DNA of 32,311 nt from JBMTVN01 sp046047235 (lineage in GTDB: Bacteria; Verrucomicrobiota; Verrucomicrobiia; Limisphaerales; JAHDYP01). Shown here in pieces: positions 31,697-32,311 of the stretch (the stretch's first letter is position 1; the number at the start of each line of letters is the position of its first letter). The notes under the pieces are model-generated. The model worked only from the letters and a program-made list of their open reading frames with translations. It searched no databases and was not told where the DNA came from. Location: positions 1 through 32,311 of the forward strand of contig JBJOII010000057.1 in NCBI GenBank assembly GCA_046047235.1, given 5' to 3'. A program made the position numbers and the translations under genes.

Positions 31697-32311
31697 TCAA
31701 GACACGTCCTCCCCCGCCAAACCGTCAAACGCTCCCCAAACCTGCTCCACGGAAACCCGCTCCCCAAATCGCACCTTCCCCATCGACTCCGCCAATACAA
31801 ACCGTAACTCCCCACCCGTCACTTTCTTGTCCACCCGCATCGCCGCAGTCAAAACCTCCCGCTGTCTCCGGTTCAAAACCACCCGCACCGGTAAACCCGC
31901 CCGCTCCAACAAACTCCCCAAACGCTCCACATCCTTCGCGGAAAAACCCAAAAGCCCCTCGGATAACCGCGCCGCCACCAGCATCCCTATCGATATCGCT
32001 TCCCCATGCAAAAACTTCCCATACCGCGTCGTCGCCTCCAACCCATGCCCGAATGTGTGCCCGAAATTCAAAATGGCCCGCAACCCCGACTCCGTCTCGT
32101 CCTCCCCCACCACCTCCGCCTTGATCGCACAACAACGCGCCACCACCCGACCCAGCTCCGCCGCATCCTGCGCCAGCAACAAATCCATCCCACGCTCCAA
32201 CCGACGAAACAACGCCGCATCCCATATCACCCCATACTTGATCACCTCTCCCAACCCCGCCCGAAACTCGCGCCCAGGCAACGTCTTCAAGGTGTCCAAA
32301 TCACAAAGCAC
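31697..32311 (-). CDS. aroB: 3-dehydroquinate synthase, C-terminal part (cut by window end)
   Basis: This is the second enzyme of the shikimate pathway; it uses NAD and a zinc or cobalt ion. Only the C-terminal 204 residues are in the window; the N-terminal nucleotide-binding half lies beyond 32311. Visible family blocks are FRAGLGEVIKYGVIWDAALF with the metal-binding glutamate, ILNFGHTFGHGLEATTRYG with metal-ligand histidine, and FLHGEAISIGMLVAARLS with the second histidine. The stop at 31697 is followed 6 bp later by the unknown gene, so the two form one transcript. Confidence 0.93.
   Translation of the reverse strand: MLCDLDTLKTLPGREFRAGLGEVIKYGVIWDAALFRRLERGMDLLLAQDAAELGRVVARCCAIKAEVVGEDETESGLRAILNFGHTFGHGLEATTRYGKFLHGEAISIGMLVAARLSEGLLGFSAKDVERLGSLLERAGLPVRVVLNRRQREVLTAAMRVDKKVTGGELRFVLAESMGKVRFGERVSVEQVWGAFDGLAGEDVS

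Noticed and set aside
1..32311. tRNA, rRNA or known riboswitch genes
   Set aside because: All intergenic regions were read on both strands; no cloverleaf, T-loop consensus or known riboswitch core was recognised by eye.

Overview
The window looks like a chromosomal segment from a Verrucomicrobiota bacterium, or at least a member of the PVC group. The evidence is a 51-residue small basic protein of the Chlamydia/Verrucomicrobia type (30436-30591), the mix of DUF1080, ThuA and twin-arginine Gfo/Idh/MocA proteins, the high GC content, and a long 3'-terminal block of housekeeping genes. No tRNA, rRNA, CRISPR array, phage gene or transposase was seen. The only hint of a mobile element is a pair of insertion-sequence-end-like direct repeats at 49-86.

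Layout. (1) 1-4706: a heptanucleotide repeat array, then a complete TRAP transporter (dctP, dctQ, dctM) followed by an exported Gfo/Idh/MocA oxidoreductase and closed by a strong rho-independent terminator. (2) 4721-9092: an L,D-transpeptidase, a YaeQ-like protein, a convergent Nramp-like transporter without the usual metal-binding motifs, and a small secreted or outer-membrane protein, separated by repeat islands. (3) 9059-14524: a two-domain SagB/nitroreductase-like protein and a DUF1080 protein on the minus strand, divergent from a GH62 arabinofuranosidase, a frameshifted gene remnant, a ThuA protein and a DUF1638 protein. (4) 14525-15114: 0.6 kb of composite repeats, with hexamer and heptamer arrays, hairpins and a 102-bp inverted-repeat element. 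(5) 15109-19954: a fused TIGR03546/TIGR03545-like membrane/AsmA-like protein, a nitroreductase, a second DUF1080 protein, and a zinc-ribbon protein overlapping rnc. (6) 20002-32311: fifteen minus-strand genes, mostly housekeeping: cvpA-like, a class V aminotransferase, a GspF-like protein, trxA, an Ala/Pro-rich membrane protein, an RRM protein, a ZIP transporter, two coupled unknowns, an SH3-domain protein coupled to folD, an rluB-type synthase, the small basic protein, and an unknown gene in front of aroB, which is cut by the window end.

How the genes fit together. The left half suggests plant-polysaccharide or sugar-derivative use: GH62 arabinose release, two DUF1080 proteins, ThuA, a Gfo/Idh/MocA oxidoreductase, and a TRAP importer for an organic acid or sugar acid. 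The substrate links are inference. The right half is core metabolism and RNA biology.

The most unusual property is not a protein. The intergenic regions carry arrays of degenerate 7-mers (form CT-NNN-C-C/G) and 6-mers (form ATCG-NN). All are in the same orientation, and phase is kept even where the words differ. Three minus-strand genes end inside these arrays, and two of them take their last codons from them. The plus strand is also extremely C-rich and G-poor whichever strand is coding, which visibly biases the proteins of each strand.
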